Below are positions 34,190 to 44,286 of a stretch of DNA of 64,000 nucleotides, one piece after another. Origin of the DNA: Cristatella mucedo (lineage: Eukaryota; Bryozoa; Phylactolaemata; Cristatellidae); the NCBI GenBank assembly GCA_009760855.2, contig WPIO01000016.1, positions 6,258,501 through 6,322,500 of the forward strand. The letters are read 5' to 3'. Position numbers and translations under genes: made by a program. The notes below the pieces were generated by a model. That model saw nothing but the letters and a program-made list of their open reading frames with translations, had not been told where the DNA came from and searched no databases. Each line of letters starts with the position of its first letter. Position 1 is the stretch's first letter.

Positions 34190-34600
34190 TAGATTATAAA
34201 TGGATTCTAATATATTATACTTATATTATACGTAGATTATGAGTATATCATAAATTATTAGATTATGAGTAGATTACATATAAATGTGTAGATTATGTGT
34301 GAATTATGAGTATAATATATAGGTCATGGGTAGATTATAATTAGATTATAGGCATTATATGAGCATATTATATATTAATTACCAGTATATTATAAGTTGA
34401 TTACGTATAGATTATAGGTACGTTATAAGTAATTTATAAGATAGATTATGAGTATATGATGAGCACATTATATACGAATTATGAGTATATTTTAATGAGA
34501 TTATAAGTAGATTATACATGAATTGTGAGTAGATTAGGGGTCGATTGTAAGTATATTATAGGCAGAAGATAGGTATTTTATATGTATAAGTAGATTATAA
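34190..34600. repeat. Degenerate AT-rich satellite
   Basis: About 400 bases built from short words such as AGATTATGAGTATATTATA and GTAGATTATAAGT, with a loose period near 18-22 bases. No copy is identical to its neighbour. Confidence 0.75.
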
Positions 34601-34690
34601 AGTGCAAATGTAAAAGTGCCTAGAAAGAGATTAAGTTCTCGATACAAATTAAATTTTGTAATAATATATATATATATATATATAATTCAT
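34600..34690 (+). repeat. LINE-A tail and (TA)n
   Basis: AAATGTAAAAGTGCCTAGAA, then AGAGATTAAGTTCTC, then a (TA)n run at about 34663-34684. Confidence 0.75.
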
Positions 34691-34699
34691 TTAATCGCA

Positions 34700-35900
34700 T
34701 CCTGCTTAACTTAAGACTTATGAGGCATAGCTTTAAAATACCTCGTCGATCATCAATTTTAAAATACGTACACATTTAAGAGAGCTGTTCATAAGGAAAT
34801 CGAGGAAGATAACAAGGAAACGCCACAAATTCATCTGAATGCTGAAGCGAGACCGCCCTAATTTGTTACGTGACCTGACGGTAAGCTTAAATAGGCTAGT
34901 GATTTCACGCAAGCGGAGAGTTTTGAGTTTCCTAGCAACCGTTGCCGCGCACAATGCGAATCATGAATTTGAGTAGCACCCAAATGGCTCTTTATGAACC
35001 ATATGGGCCTTAGTGTACCGACAACAAAGACCGTTAGATTTTAAGAGCAATAGCCTAAATGGTACAATAGCGCAGCAATATCGCAAAACTATTTCCATTG
35101 TTTGCAAACATTTTCTTGTCTTTTTGCTTTCTTTGGCTTCTCTCTCTCTCTCTCTCTTAGCTCAGTTGACATGCACAGATGGCTGTCGTAAATTTAGTAT
35201 TTATCGCTCAAAAACACAGCCACCGATGTAATATGCTAGGCTTATCTGTCACACTTGACCGGCAATTAACACGTCGAAAGGCAATATGGAATTCCCCAAG
35301 TTCAAAGAATTTATGAAGGAGTATTCACTCGGGCCAGTATCTGGCAATATGGAGCAGGAGGAAAAGAAATTGGGTGTGCCAAAAATTTCATAGGCTACTG
35401 CTCCGAACCCACTACACGTCTCCACGGAAAGTTGGTGGGTGCGCCCGGACGAATAGCTGCAGTCAAAATTTTCAATTCGACATCGAGGGCGAAGACCCCA
35501 CGAAAATGCGAACCCCTCCATCTTGACACGTGTGAAGACGTGGCCTTAAATTTATTTTGAGTGAGGGCCATAAAAGCGGCTTTAGCTCGCAAGTATCAGA
35601 ATCGAGTCTTCTAGAAGGTGTGTTCAGCTGCATTTCCACAGCTTTTTTCAACTCTTTCAAAGACAATTGCTGTTATTTTACACTTTTGTATAGATAATCT
35701 GCGGTCACACGTGGGATATTTACACGCCTAGACAAAGTTGTCCGATTGTGCTGAGAAACTGGTAGACGTTTGGGGCTCCACAAGTGTAACTCTATTATAG
35801 TCGGATACGCCATATAAACGCGGAATAGCAAACTATTCACTCCTGCTCTCTTCCAAGTTACTAATTTTGCACCAAGACTAAAATATCCTGAATCTAAAAC
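34700..35900. other. Unassigned intergenic stretch
   Basis: Apart from a short CT run at 35138-35158, nothing recognisable. Minus-strand frames at 35250-35660 look protein-like in places (the residues SFKDNCCYF-type mix) but lack family matches and splice support. Confidence 0.4.
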
Positions 35901-35909
35901 GTCCTCACT

Positions 35910-36062
35910 TATAATAATAATAACAATGCACTTGATAAAGTGCCCTCAGAGAACTCAATCTCTTTCTAGGCGCTTTACATTTGCTGCAAAGGGAAATGCA
36001 ATTGAATGGTGAGTATAATCATGCTTGATAGACAACAGACAAAATGAATACATGGTTAGACT
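35910..36062 (-). mobile_element. LINE-A 3' end, minus orientation
   Basis: (AAT)n, tail, TTTGCTGCAAAGGGAAATGC block and CATGCTTGATAGACAAC; truncated in the UTR. Confidence 0.88.
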
Positions 36063-36246
36063 TGTTGAAATGGCTGTCTGGAAATTAAGCTCTCTTTTTC
36101 CAGCTCGTTAGGTGTTTTAAGAACCAAGAGGTCTTCGCAGTTGAGAGGGCTTCGCGAATTCGCGCCAACTTCCTTCCTGTTTTCATCTGTTTAACTGCTA
36201 CTGCTGTTACACTGCGACTAACATTTTCAGCCTCTTCTGATGTCGT

Positions 36247-36310
36247 TCATATATATATATATATATATATATATACTTATTTATATATATTTATTTATTT
36301 ACATATTCAT
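36247..36310. repeat. (TA)n / TTTA microsatellite
   Basis: About 30 bases of TA followed by TTTATATA and TTTATTTA units. Confidence 0.9.
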
Positions 36311-36387
36311 ATTCATGGCACCTTTTGGTTTAACAAGCTTAAGCAAAACAATCATAGATATTTACATAGCGGCAGCAGAACCCAGAG

Positions 36388-36572
36388 CAGCGGTTCTCAG
36401 CCTGTGGGTCGCGACCCCTTTGGCTGTCGAACGACCCTTTCACAGGGTCGCCTAAGACGATCAGAAAACAAGCATTTCCACATTTCGCGCACAATAATTT
36501 TACGGTTGGGGTCGCCACAGCATGAGGAACTGTATTAAGGGGTCGCGGCATTAGGAAGGTTGAGAACTACTG
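36388..36572. mobile_element. hAT-type MITE (OposCharlie1/URR1-like)
   Basis: A 185-bp non-autonomous element with terminal inverted repeats CAGCGGTTCTCAGCCTG and, at the other end, AGGTTGAGAACTACTG. The internal sequence TGTGGGTCGCGACCCCTTT, then GACCCTTTCACAGG and GAGGAACTGTATTAA, closely matches from memory the short hAT elements known as URR1 in rodents and OposCharlie1 relatives. An 8-bp duplication expected for hAT is no longer readable (flanks ACCCAGAG and GCCTAGGA). It has no coding capacity and depends on a transposase elsewhere. Confidence 0.85.
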
Positions 36573-36819
36573 GCCTAGGAGTTATCGCCTGCTGGTATAT
36601 GGGCTTCTCGATGCATAACCAGTGCAGATTAATTAGCAGAGCAATAATGTTGCGGTCACGACGTTTACGATAGATGCGCATACCTGCAGAGCTTCGCACC
36701 GAATGAAAGCGTCGTATTGCACAGGTATGAGTACCTGCTGAGGTCTTCGAAACCTCGACCCGACCTGCGAGTGCGAGCAGCTTACTCCTGGGCTAAGATC
36801 GACTTCAAGAGTATAGCAA

Positions 36820-37000
36820 TAGTAATAACAATAGTAAATTAATGTATTACTCATAGGGATAAAATTCCCTTTGTCGGCACTTGGCAAACGCTGAAAAGAA
36901 AGTGCGTCAGTTGGTTTATTATGACATGCACAGTTTTGGCACGCGCCAGAAAACGAAGGACAATTCATCCGGACCGACCCAAGGCAGCAAGGAGTAGAGG
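36820..37000 (-). repeat. Diverged LINE-A tail region
   Basis: Imperfect AATA repeats, then AAAATTCCCTTTGTCGGCAC and a weak match to the UTR (GACATGCACAGTTTTGGCAC). Low conservation. Confidence 0.5.
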
Positions 37001-37209
37001 TTCTAGCTTCTAGTTTCCATTTAAGTGTCCTCAAATCAGGAGACGGATAAGCAGTGAAGAATATCGTTAGCAGGCGGCATGCCTTTTCGTGCCGTTCTGA
37101 ATCAGTCAAGCCGCCGAGACCGTGCGATGCATAGCTTAGCAGGCCGGCCGACATCATGCCCAGACAGTACGAAGCTTGAACTGCCATCCTATCTAGCGCG
37201 ATTGAATAG

Positions 37210-37365
37210 CGTACGGTTTATTGTTGGATGTTGAGCCTTAACGGCTATCATCACCGCTAGCAGTAGGCAATAAAGAATTGCACACTGCCGGACTCAAACC
37301 CACGACCTGGGTGGTGAGGAGCAACCTTGTCTCTGGGCTAAGACTCGAGGCTATGCTGCGAGTGT
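37210..37365 (-). repeat. SINE-2 copy
   Basis: GGCTATCATCACCGCTAGCA, then CAATAAAGAATTGCACACTG and CGGACTCAAACCCACGACC (reverse B box). Confidence 0.75.
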
Positions 37366-38008
37366 GTAGTGCTCTAGAACTAACTATTCAGGCAGTCCCT
37401 TGATAGCAACATGCTTACAGAGTTTTAGGTATAACGAGTGGATTGTATTTTCTCGTATCAATCGAAGTTGACTTTAACTATTGCATCAACGCCTCACTCG
37501 AATATCAAAGGAGCAATGTATAAGTCAAAATATAGTTCACAAACCGTTCAGTCAAATTTTCCGGTAGCATTATTTCAACTTAGTCGCAGCTAGATATTAA
37601 ATTTTGAATTAATTTATTTTCCTGTCCTTGAAGGACTCGACTAACGACTTCGAAGCTGTAGTTCATGCGCTTGTGGCACGCTTGCGTGTGTGTGTGTGCG
37701 TGTATAACTTCGTGTAGACGCACCGGTTTAAATTATTTTAGTCCCACGGTCGCCTAAGGTTTAAAAGGCTGGCAAAGGATGCTTCAGCTTAATAGTTTTT
37801 CTATTTGCATTGCTTTTGAAAACTATACACTCCACTGAAAAAATCGACATACTTACAGTGGAATCCCAACTTTCCATCTGACTGAACCATCCTCACACCT
37901 TGAGAGGAGATCCGCCCACGACCTTCGACCCATGTTTATTAAGGCCTTTGACCGGATCGCGAGTGGTCAGTGAGTGATCCAGCTAAGCGCTGGTGAAGCT
38001 TATACAGT

Positions 38009-38012
<4 letters not shown>

Positions 38013-38049
<37 letters not shown>

Positions 38050-38180
38050 TCATAATATATATCAATCATAATATATATATATATCATAATATATATATGT
38101 ATATATCATAATATATATATATATATATCATAATATATATGTATAATATATATATATTATACATATATATATATATATCC
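38013..38180. repeat. (TA)n with ATCATA interruptions
   Basis: About 165 bases of TA repeats broken by CATAATATAT units, ending in a small AT palindrome. Confidence 0.92.
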
Positions 38181-38471
38181 GAAGCTATTATCTAGCGCCA
38201 TACCGCTTCAGCCAGTGCATACGGTTTGCAGAGGCAATTAGTAGTGGCGATCACAAGAAGCTAATGTAAAGGCAAAACCGATAGCAAACAGCTGTACACG
38301 AACAGCTAAAAACAAAAACTATATCCAGCACCAAATGTCCTTATGCAATCCCCGCGAGTCGGTATAAGTGTGCATACTACATTAAATATCCTTACAAATC
38401 TCGGTGAGCCGGTATGCTGATAACATCAGCCTTGAAAAACATCCAACCACATTCTTTGAGAGAGTATAAGC

Positions 38472-38477
38472 TTTAAT
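38472..38477 (-). terminator. Candidate poly(A) signal of FKBPL-like gene
   Basis: ATTAAA on the minus strand, about 165 bases after the FKBPL-like stop codon. It is the commonest variant of AATAAA. Confidence 0.5.
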
Positions 38478-38641
38478 CGAAACAGCGTTTTACTTCCCAA
38501 GTTTCGGCAAAAAAGCTTGTTTTGAGGCAAGCATACTTATCCTATGCAAGCTTTGCCTGGTCCGTAACGAAGCAAAACATTAAACAACGCCAAGAGTATA
38601 GAAACACAACGACCCGGGTATAACGCAGCAAAAAACTCTCA

Positions 38642-39571
38642 TCAAAACATTTTCCTGAGATTTTTCGCTAGCCTATCGTCAACTTCCTTAATTTCTCTCG
38701 TAACGCGAGCTAATTCAGCTCGTGCTTCTTTATAGGTCGGACTCGCCTTCACTGCGCTTTCGAAGCTGGCTTTAGCAGCTTCGAGGTCTCGTAAGCCATA
38801 ATAGGCCAGCCCCAGGCGGTGGTGGGCCCTGCAATCGTTGCCTAAAGACAGAGCTCGCTGACAATTAGCCGCCACGTGAGCGAACTGCTGCCATCGCAGC
38901 TGACACGCGGCCATGTTAAGGTAACACTTGCCAGCCAAAGTCTTGCTTTCATCATCAGCATCAGCCATGCCGGCATCATCTGCCGCACATATTAGCAGCT
39001 TCGCTGCATTGCTGAAAAATTTGAAAGCGTGCTGCATGCCGCTCTCCTGGCCAGAAGCAGCAGCATCTGAGTATAGTCGCACGCCTATGTCCTTGTTCGA
39101 TCTAGCAAGATCCAGCTTCTCGGAGCGAGTCATGGCGAATACGTCCGGTGCAGGGACGAATGAGCAGAGAGTTATGTTAAAATGCAGTGGGGCTCCTCCG
39201 ATTGGCAAATCGCCTTGAGCCAGGAGATTGGCAGTAGCTTTAGATGCTGTTTGGTCAGATGTCAAAGTGCTCGGCCCTGATGACGGACGCCCAGAGCAGT
39301 CAACGGATAATTTCACCACATCTTTATGTCTCATGCACCGAACGCAGGCATCGATGCACGCTGCAACGTCGTTTTCGCCGAAGCCAAGCCGCGTCACGGT
39401 AGGCGTGCCACCGACGGTGCAACCATAAGGTGTCAAATCTGACTCAGCCGAAGCCGGATCCAGTGGCTCAATCAGTAGCGTACAGACGGAAGAGTAGGTA
39501 GGTGTGGTGGCACCATCTCCTTGATGTACAACTTGCTTCGTATATTTGGCTGGCATATGATCGGTGAACTC
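38642..39571 (-). CDS. FKBPL: FKBPL-like protein, main coding exon
   Basis: A single long exon of 309 codons plus stop. It starts after CTTTTCTGTTAG|GAGTTC. FKBPL (WISp39) is an FKBP-like TPR co-chaperone that binds Hsp90, stabilises p21 and affects steroid-receptor and cytoskeletal clients. The domains visible are: residues around 10-140, a degenerate FKBP fold (YTKQVVHQGDG entry, a GENDVAACIDACVRCM helix, then LHFNITLCSF), lacking the usual active-site aromatics; then three TPR units (IGVRLYSDAA, CYLNMAACQLRWQQFAHVAA, HHRLGLAYYGLRDLEAAKAS); and the C-terminal DDRLAKNLRKMF, matching the family's L-x-x-x-LRKMF end. Length suits the family. The first in-exon ATG is at 39554-39556, but the frame is open to the splice site, so translation probably begins in the upstream exon. 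Confidence 0.93.
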   Translation of the reverse strand, partial: EFTDHMPAKYTKQVVHQGDGATTPTYSSVCTLLIEPLDPASAESDLTPYGCTVGGTPTVTRLGFGENDVAACIDACVRCMRHKDVVKLSVDCSGRPSSGPSTLTSDQTASKATANLLAQGDLPIGGAPLHFNITLCSFVPAPDVFAMTRSEKLDLARSNKDIGVRLYSDAAASGQESGMQHAFKFFSNAAKLLICAADDAGMADADDESKTLAGKCYLNMAACQLRWQQFAHVAANCQRALSLGNDCRAHHRLGLAYYGLRDLEAAKASFESAVKASPTYKEARAELARVTREIKEVDDRLAKNLRKMF

Positions 39572-39716
39572 CTAACAGAAAAGACGCGTGCGTCAGAAGT
39601 ACACCCCGAGTGATGAGATCCCGGTCGAAAAAGTGCACAAACGGCGGAATAGGAAAGCTAACTGAGACACATTTTAACGAGAAAGTGTCATTCACTCGCG
39701 CGGCTAGTGTGGTCAC

Positions 39717-39850
39717 TTGCCTGATGCATGGATAGGGAGGCTGCCGAGGCAGGCTGCCCCGTTGTCAGCCATAACTGGTTCGCTAAAGGTTAGCAAGCTC
39801 ATATCTTGGGAAGACTTCTCGAGGCTATTCATCCCCGAAAAAAGGAGCTT
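39717..39850 (-). CDS. FKBPL: FKBPL-like first exon (5' UTR plus start codon)
   Basis: The donor is ATCAG|GCAAGT at 39711-39716, a textbook GC-AG donor. The preceding bases ATG-CAT-CAG join in phase 0 with GAG-TTC of the main exon, giving a protein beginning Met-His-Gln-Glu-Phe. An upstream ATG about 110 bases earlier opens a frame that overlaps the start and is out of frame with it, so it would be an upstream ORF. The 5' edge is not defined; 39850 is a guess that includes the upstream ATG. This model is inferred from phase and consensus only. Confidence 0.55.
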
Positions 39851-40394
39851 CGTGACGCGCAGTGAGACAAACAAAACTATCCGCGCAGGGTCGGGCTCGC
39901 TGCGTTGGTAAACTGACTACGCAGTGAACCACGTTCGCCGAGGAACGCTTGGGAATGAAGCCCGCGCAGGCCATAGGCATGCGGGCGACAGCAAGTGTAT
40001 CACTGACCGACATACTTACCAGCTGCCCTCTATAATGCGTTTGAAACTTCAATCCTCAATACGCCCTTAAACGGACGCCAGCGTAGCGAGGAGTCGGCGT
40101 CGCCAAACTTTGCACATGCGACGAAAATGGAGTCGAACAAAGCTTCCGGTTCCCATTGCCCTTGACCTGAGGTTCATATCGTGGCTGTCGAGGTTAGCTA
40201 ACTTGAGACCGATAGAGCACCTCTCACTCTGATTGACTGGACACGTTCTCAGTGCACGTAGCGCCCTCCAAGTTTCTTAAGTGTCCCTGAGGGAGTACAT
40301 GGAAGTACGTGAGCCTTACCGGAAGGAGTACGTGAACCACTCACACTTCAAAACTCGCCGCTTGCCGCTTAGACGGGGGGGGGGATACCCCATC

Positions 40395-40620
40395 CAAGCT
40401 GGTCCCTTGCATTTGTGGCATCCCGTTTCGACTTCTCTAAGTCATTGCTTCCAGGTCTTGCGGCCTTTGCAATAATGTGCTTACATTTGATGCAAAATTC
40501 TGCAGGCAAGCCTGTCTGTCGTGAGCGTCGCAGTTGCCTCGTTACGCCACTTCTCGCAGACGTACACTCGCTCGCAAGCAGCGTATAGTCTTCAAGATTT
40601 TGCCACTCGCTGTTAGGATT
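40395..40620 (+). mobile_element. LINE-A fragment (post-RT region)
   Basis: CCATCCAAGCTGGTCCCTTG through GCGTCGCAGTTGCCTCG to AGATTTTGCCACTCGCTG matches the region around RLDFCNSLLAGL-LADLHWLP of the 19-kb and 27-kb copies. Frame broken. Confidence 0.82.
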
Positions 40621-40784
40621 TTAAATAACTTTATTCGCAAGCGCACAATGTCGCTGTGCGTCGCTCAGTGTTATCCCCACACTCATCGCTAGAAAACACT
40701 CGTTGAATTCTATGTGGGCGCTATAACGAATGTATATCATTGTAGCCGAGCTCCGGGAGTCAAAGGCTATTTCCCGCCAAACCC

Positions 40785-40860
40785 CGCCATACTCCGGCAC
40801 GCTGCCGCTCGCCCTACCGCTGAGCTAGGGTAAGGCGAGCGGCCGTCAGGTTAAACATCT
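40785..40860 (-). repeat. tRNA-like SINE head
   Basis: The minus strand reads CTTACCCTAGCTCAGCGGTAG, close to a canonical A box. The flanks GCTCGCC and GGCGAGC pair to a hairpin. The B box is not convincing, and there is no full tRNA cloverleaf. Confidence 0.5.
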
Positions 40861-40899
40861 TGATAACAACGCATGCGCCAACAACAACAGGGGAACTAA

Positions 40900-41640
40900 A
40901 CAAGTCTACAGGGAGGGTCCTAAACAAAGTACATACACTATAGGGGCGCAAGACAACGAAGCAAGCGCAATAAAACGTGTTAGTTGGTCAGTCGGCTTCC
41001 ACAGTCCCGCCGTTGTACCAACTCCGAATCCAACAGTACGAGCGTACGCCGTAAAATATCCGGCTAGCTGAGTGACTGCTTGGCTAGTCGGAGTCGACGT
41101 CCACCACAGTCGAGAGCTTCCGCCGAAAGGCGCCAACACACAGGGGGTCACGAACACGCTACACGGGAAACGCGGAATATACAAATCACAACAACGAGCG
41201 TGCTATCCAGCTCCGCTCGGGCCTTGGGCACTCGTTGCCTTGCGTGCGTGGCAGAATCGCCGGAGCACGCCTGCACGAATTCAGGTGCATAACTCGGCGA
41301 GACCGGGAGCCTCCAACACCGCGACTTACTCGGCCAACTTCTCCGACCCAAGAGCACCGGTGACCCCTCATCACCGCACATGCCATAGGTCAGACCCCGG
41401 CCTAGCCGGTGACCCTTACCACATTAGAGCCGTCCTGTCCCAGCCATCAGAACCTAGCCTGGGTACATTATTATTATTATTAATATTATTGTTGCTAACC
41501 TAAAGCATAAACATGCCACATCAATTATCTGAAATAAAAGTCAAGCAGTGACTCATCTAAACATGCCTCCCCCGTGGCGATACGTTAAATATCGTCATGA
41601 CATCGTGCATATACTCACCGCAAGGACAAGCTTCCTTTAC
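40900..41640. other. Unassigned intergenic stretch
   Basis: GC-richer, no supported coding exon or repeat. A short (TTA)n run occurs near 41468-41490. Confidence 0.4.
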
Positions 41641-41644
41641 AGCT

Positions 41645-41705
41645 GGTTTAAAGTGACCCTGTAAAGATTGAGTTCTCTGAGGGTGCTATAGAAATTTACA
41701 ACTAC
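41645..41705 (+). repeat. LINE-A/SINE tail fragment
   Basis: GACCCTGTAAAGATTGAGTT followed by CTCTGAGGGTGCTATAGAA. Confidence 0.75.
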
Positions 41706-42334
41706 TATTGCTATATTTCTTAAGCAACGACATTTATTCGCCTGCCGCCGACGGCGGCATATCCTTTCCAGCAGTCTTAAGTTGCTCTCGTGGGCCGGGT
41801 TCGAGGAATCGGTCGGATAGTCTACTTCTTGGCCATAAATCTTAGGCTTCTGAGGCAACCGACCAACGATTGCTCAACGAGTGAGCCTAGTCTCAACTGC
41901 GAGCTGTTACACAGTATAGACAGGGCTAGTCCAATGGTCGTTTGAGGCAGTTTCACGCGTGTCCTGATTCCAAAAGTTCGCCAGTGTAGGCGAAGCTTTC
42001 GTTGAATACAGGGGCAGGTTCACAGGTATGCGGTTCAGCTATATACGATGCAGCGCGGCATCTCGATGGTAACCGAGCAAGGCAATGTCATTAACACGAA
42101 GAAGTCTACTCCACAGCCACAGAGGGCCTAATCTGTACAACAATCATCAAACTAGCACTCGCTATTTTAACCCCCAAAGTGCAGCTGGCTAACCGTCATT
42201 TGAATGAGGTTTTTTATTCAGCCCAAACATATATGAGGACATATTCGGTTTCTAATCGTTGCAGTTCAGGAGCAAATACAAATATCAAGCATTTTCACTA
42301 CCTAAACGCTTTGGCACTCACTCGCTTCACTGCC

Positions 42335-42612
42335 GTTAGAAATCACGTCATCTCCTGACCTGACGAAATTTAAAAAGAAGCTGAAACGCATCTTTTTATC
42401 TAAGCATTTAGTGGACCCGTTTGATTCTTCTTTTGTGTATTCATGCGTGCTGAGATTGTCACCTCTAACTATGTTATACTTGTTGAAATTGAGCATCTTA
42501 CCACTAACCATTCGATCATGCTTCCTTTACAAAATATGTGCAGTGCCCAGAAAGATATTAAGTTTCCTGATGGCGCTATACAAATATAATATCCTTATTA
42601 TTATTATTATTG
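42335..42612 (+). mobile_element. LINE-A subfamily 3' end, plus orientation
   Basis: ORF end (CCTGACCTGACGAAATTTAA), CATTTAGTGGACCCGTTTG, short UTR, CAGTGCCCAGAAAGATATT tail variant and (ATT)n at 42596-42611. Confidence 0.85.
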
Positions 42613-42925
42613 GGGGCGAAGCCGACAATCTGCCGCATTACGCGGCCCCATCTGCGTTTACGAGCCGATCGGTGCATTTGGTCAGCTCGCAAATCGATGA
42701 CGACAATTGCGCCTTCTGAAGGCCGTTGCGGTCGACAACTTCGCCCGGTTCCTCTGGCCTGCTCCGGCTAGCCGCAAACGCTGGTCAGCCGCTAACGGCG
42801 CTGGCCGCGCCACCAGCGGCGCCGCTTGCTCTGACCTTTATCTCCACCTGCTCTTTGGCCTGAACGAACGCTATCGCCTCTTCTCCTTCCGCTCGGAGCA
42901 GCAGCCGACCGGCGCTCGCATTAGG
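42613..42925 (+). pseudogene. Unidentified plus-strand reading frame, left part
   Basis: A GC-rich frame without stops at 42707-42925. It encodes FARFLWPAPASRKRW and a SDLYLHLLFGLNERYRLFSF segment. The last 85 bases recur at 45906-45990, beyond the retrotransposon. There the same frame continues for about 35 more codons (VQRYPLEVEVATTERP) to a stop at 46089-46091. This suggests the retroelement split an older coding or retroelement sequence. I do not recognise the protein. Confidence 0.4.
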
Positions 42926-42929
42926 GTGA

Positions 42930-43735
42930 CATAGCCTCGCCAGGTATAGCGTCCTGTCGACGCCCAGGTGGTGCAGATTGTGGAATTGCTTGAGGTCGAT
43001 ATTGGGAGTCGTCAAACTGACCTCAGGAGCCACGGCACCGGTACAGCAGGTCGTGAACTTCAACCACATTTGCGGTACTCGAGTCAGCTGGTCCGCTTTG
43101 TTCTCCGGCGACCTTACTAGGCTGACAGTCGTCTCCAGATTGCACTCCGTTATAATATCTCGGAGTAGGCCCAATCGTCGTCGAATTATCGCCTCTCCCA
43201 TGCCGCGCGTCCTCACGGGTTTATCCCCATCGATCAATGACTTCAGCCAACCAAACACCGAAGTTGAATCAGTCACGATTTGGACTTTCTGAAGTCCCCA
43301 CGCAATAGCGATGTTAAGGCCTTTGATGACGGCTTCTAGCTCGGCGGTGTTTATGTGCGAAGTATCATCCGGCTTTCGAAGCCAAGAGGCATCCTCAACC
43401 ACTTTACCGTCAATCTCAAGGCACGTTCCAATAGCGATGCTGCTCGCATCGCACCACAATTTTCCACTGATGACATTGGACACCTGCCACGCTCCAGTCA
43501 CCGGATCAGAAGCTAGCACCCTGCGATGGACGTCGTGAGCAATTTCCAGAACCTCACTCGGCACTTTGCTGTCCCAGTCCTGATCGCTGGCTATACTTTT
43601 GAGATAACTGCAAGCGGGTCGCAGCCAGCCGGCTACCGGAAAATGCCCGACGAGTTGCCCACACCAAGAAAATAACTCTCGCCGCGTCAGCACTGACTGT
43701 ACAGAGCCTATGGCATTATCTCGGCGCCATACGAG
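42930..43735 (-). mobile_element. LTR retrotransposon: RNase H and start of integrase
   Basis: The minus-strand frame at 42930-43693 holds an RNase H domain: LWCDASSIAIGTCLEIDG with the first Asp, HINTAELEAVIKGLNIA with the Glu, and VTDSTSVFGW with the second Asp. A connection segment and the first half of an integrase zinc finger follow (His-x3-His in NLHHLGVDRTLYLARL). The Cys pair never arrives, because the element breaks near 42930. A one-base frameshift near 43727 separates it from the RT frame upstream. Confidence 0.92.
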
Positions 43736-44286
43736 CTCGTTGCGTTTACTGTCATGCGGAGGCCTAGGACACGACCACCCTCTAACTTTTCAGGTGGTTT
43801 TGCTTCAAGTCCGTACTCGCGGAGAAGCTCAATCACACGGTCGTTTGAGACGATATCATTGTTCGCCAAAATGTCGTCGACATACGAATACGTGCCGGAT
43901 CTGACCCGCTCATCCATAGACAACACTTTATTTAATATAACAGTCATTATTTTTGGTGCAACGTTAAGGCCGAAACCCAGGCGAGTCAAGCAGTATCGGC
44001 GGCCATGAAATTCCACCACCTGGTACTTCCACAATGATGGGTCTACGTGAATTTGCAAATAGGCCTTACGCAGGTCCACGACGCTTACGTTTCGTCCCAT
44101 TCGCCGCCATGCACGAAGTTTATTACTGCACACGTCCCCTTCAGCCGTGTGGCTCGACACGAACTGGTTGAGCTCGCGATAGTCGAGGACGGGCCTCACT
44201 TTCCCTTTGCTGTTTTGGACCACCGCCATCAAGGGAATCAGCCCACCGCACTCCCAGTGAAAAGGTTGAAGCCAACCACACTTTAT
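43708..44286 (-). mobile_element. LTR retrotransposon: reverse transcriptase
   Basis: Reverse-transcriptase palm: KVRPVLDYRELNQFV, VVDLRKAYLQIHV, a LTRLGFGLNVAPKIM block and the catalytic YVDD in a TYSYVDDIL context, all three catalytic Asp present. It is broken upstream by an in-frame TGA at the junction with the protease frame (44287-44289) and downstream by the frameshift into RNase H. The family looks like Ty3/gypsy-type or a related metazoan LTR clade. I do not assign it more closely. Confidence 0.92.

Noticed and set aside
38928-39218. Plus-strand frame antisense to the FKBPL-like exon
   Set aside because: Shadow of the conserved minus-strand coding exon.
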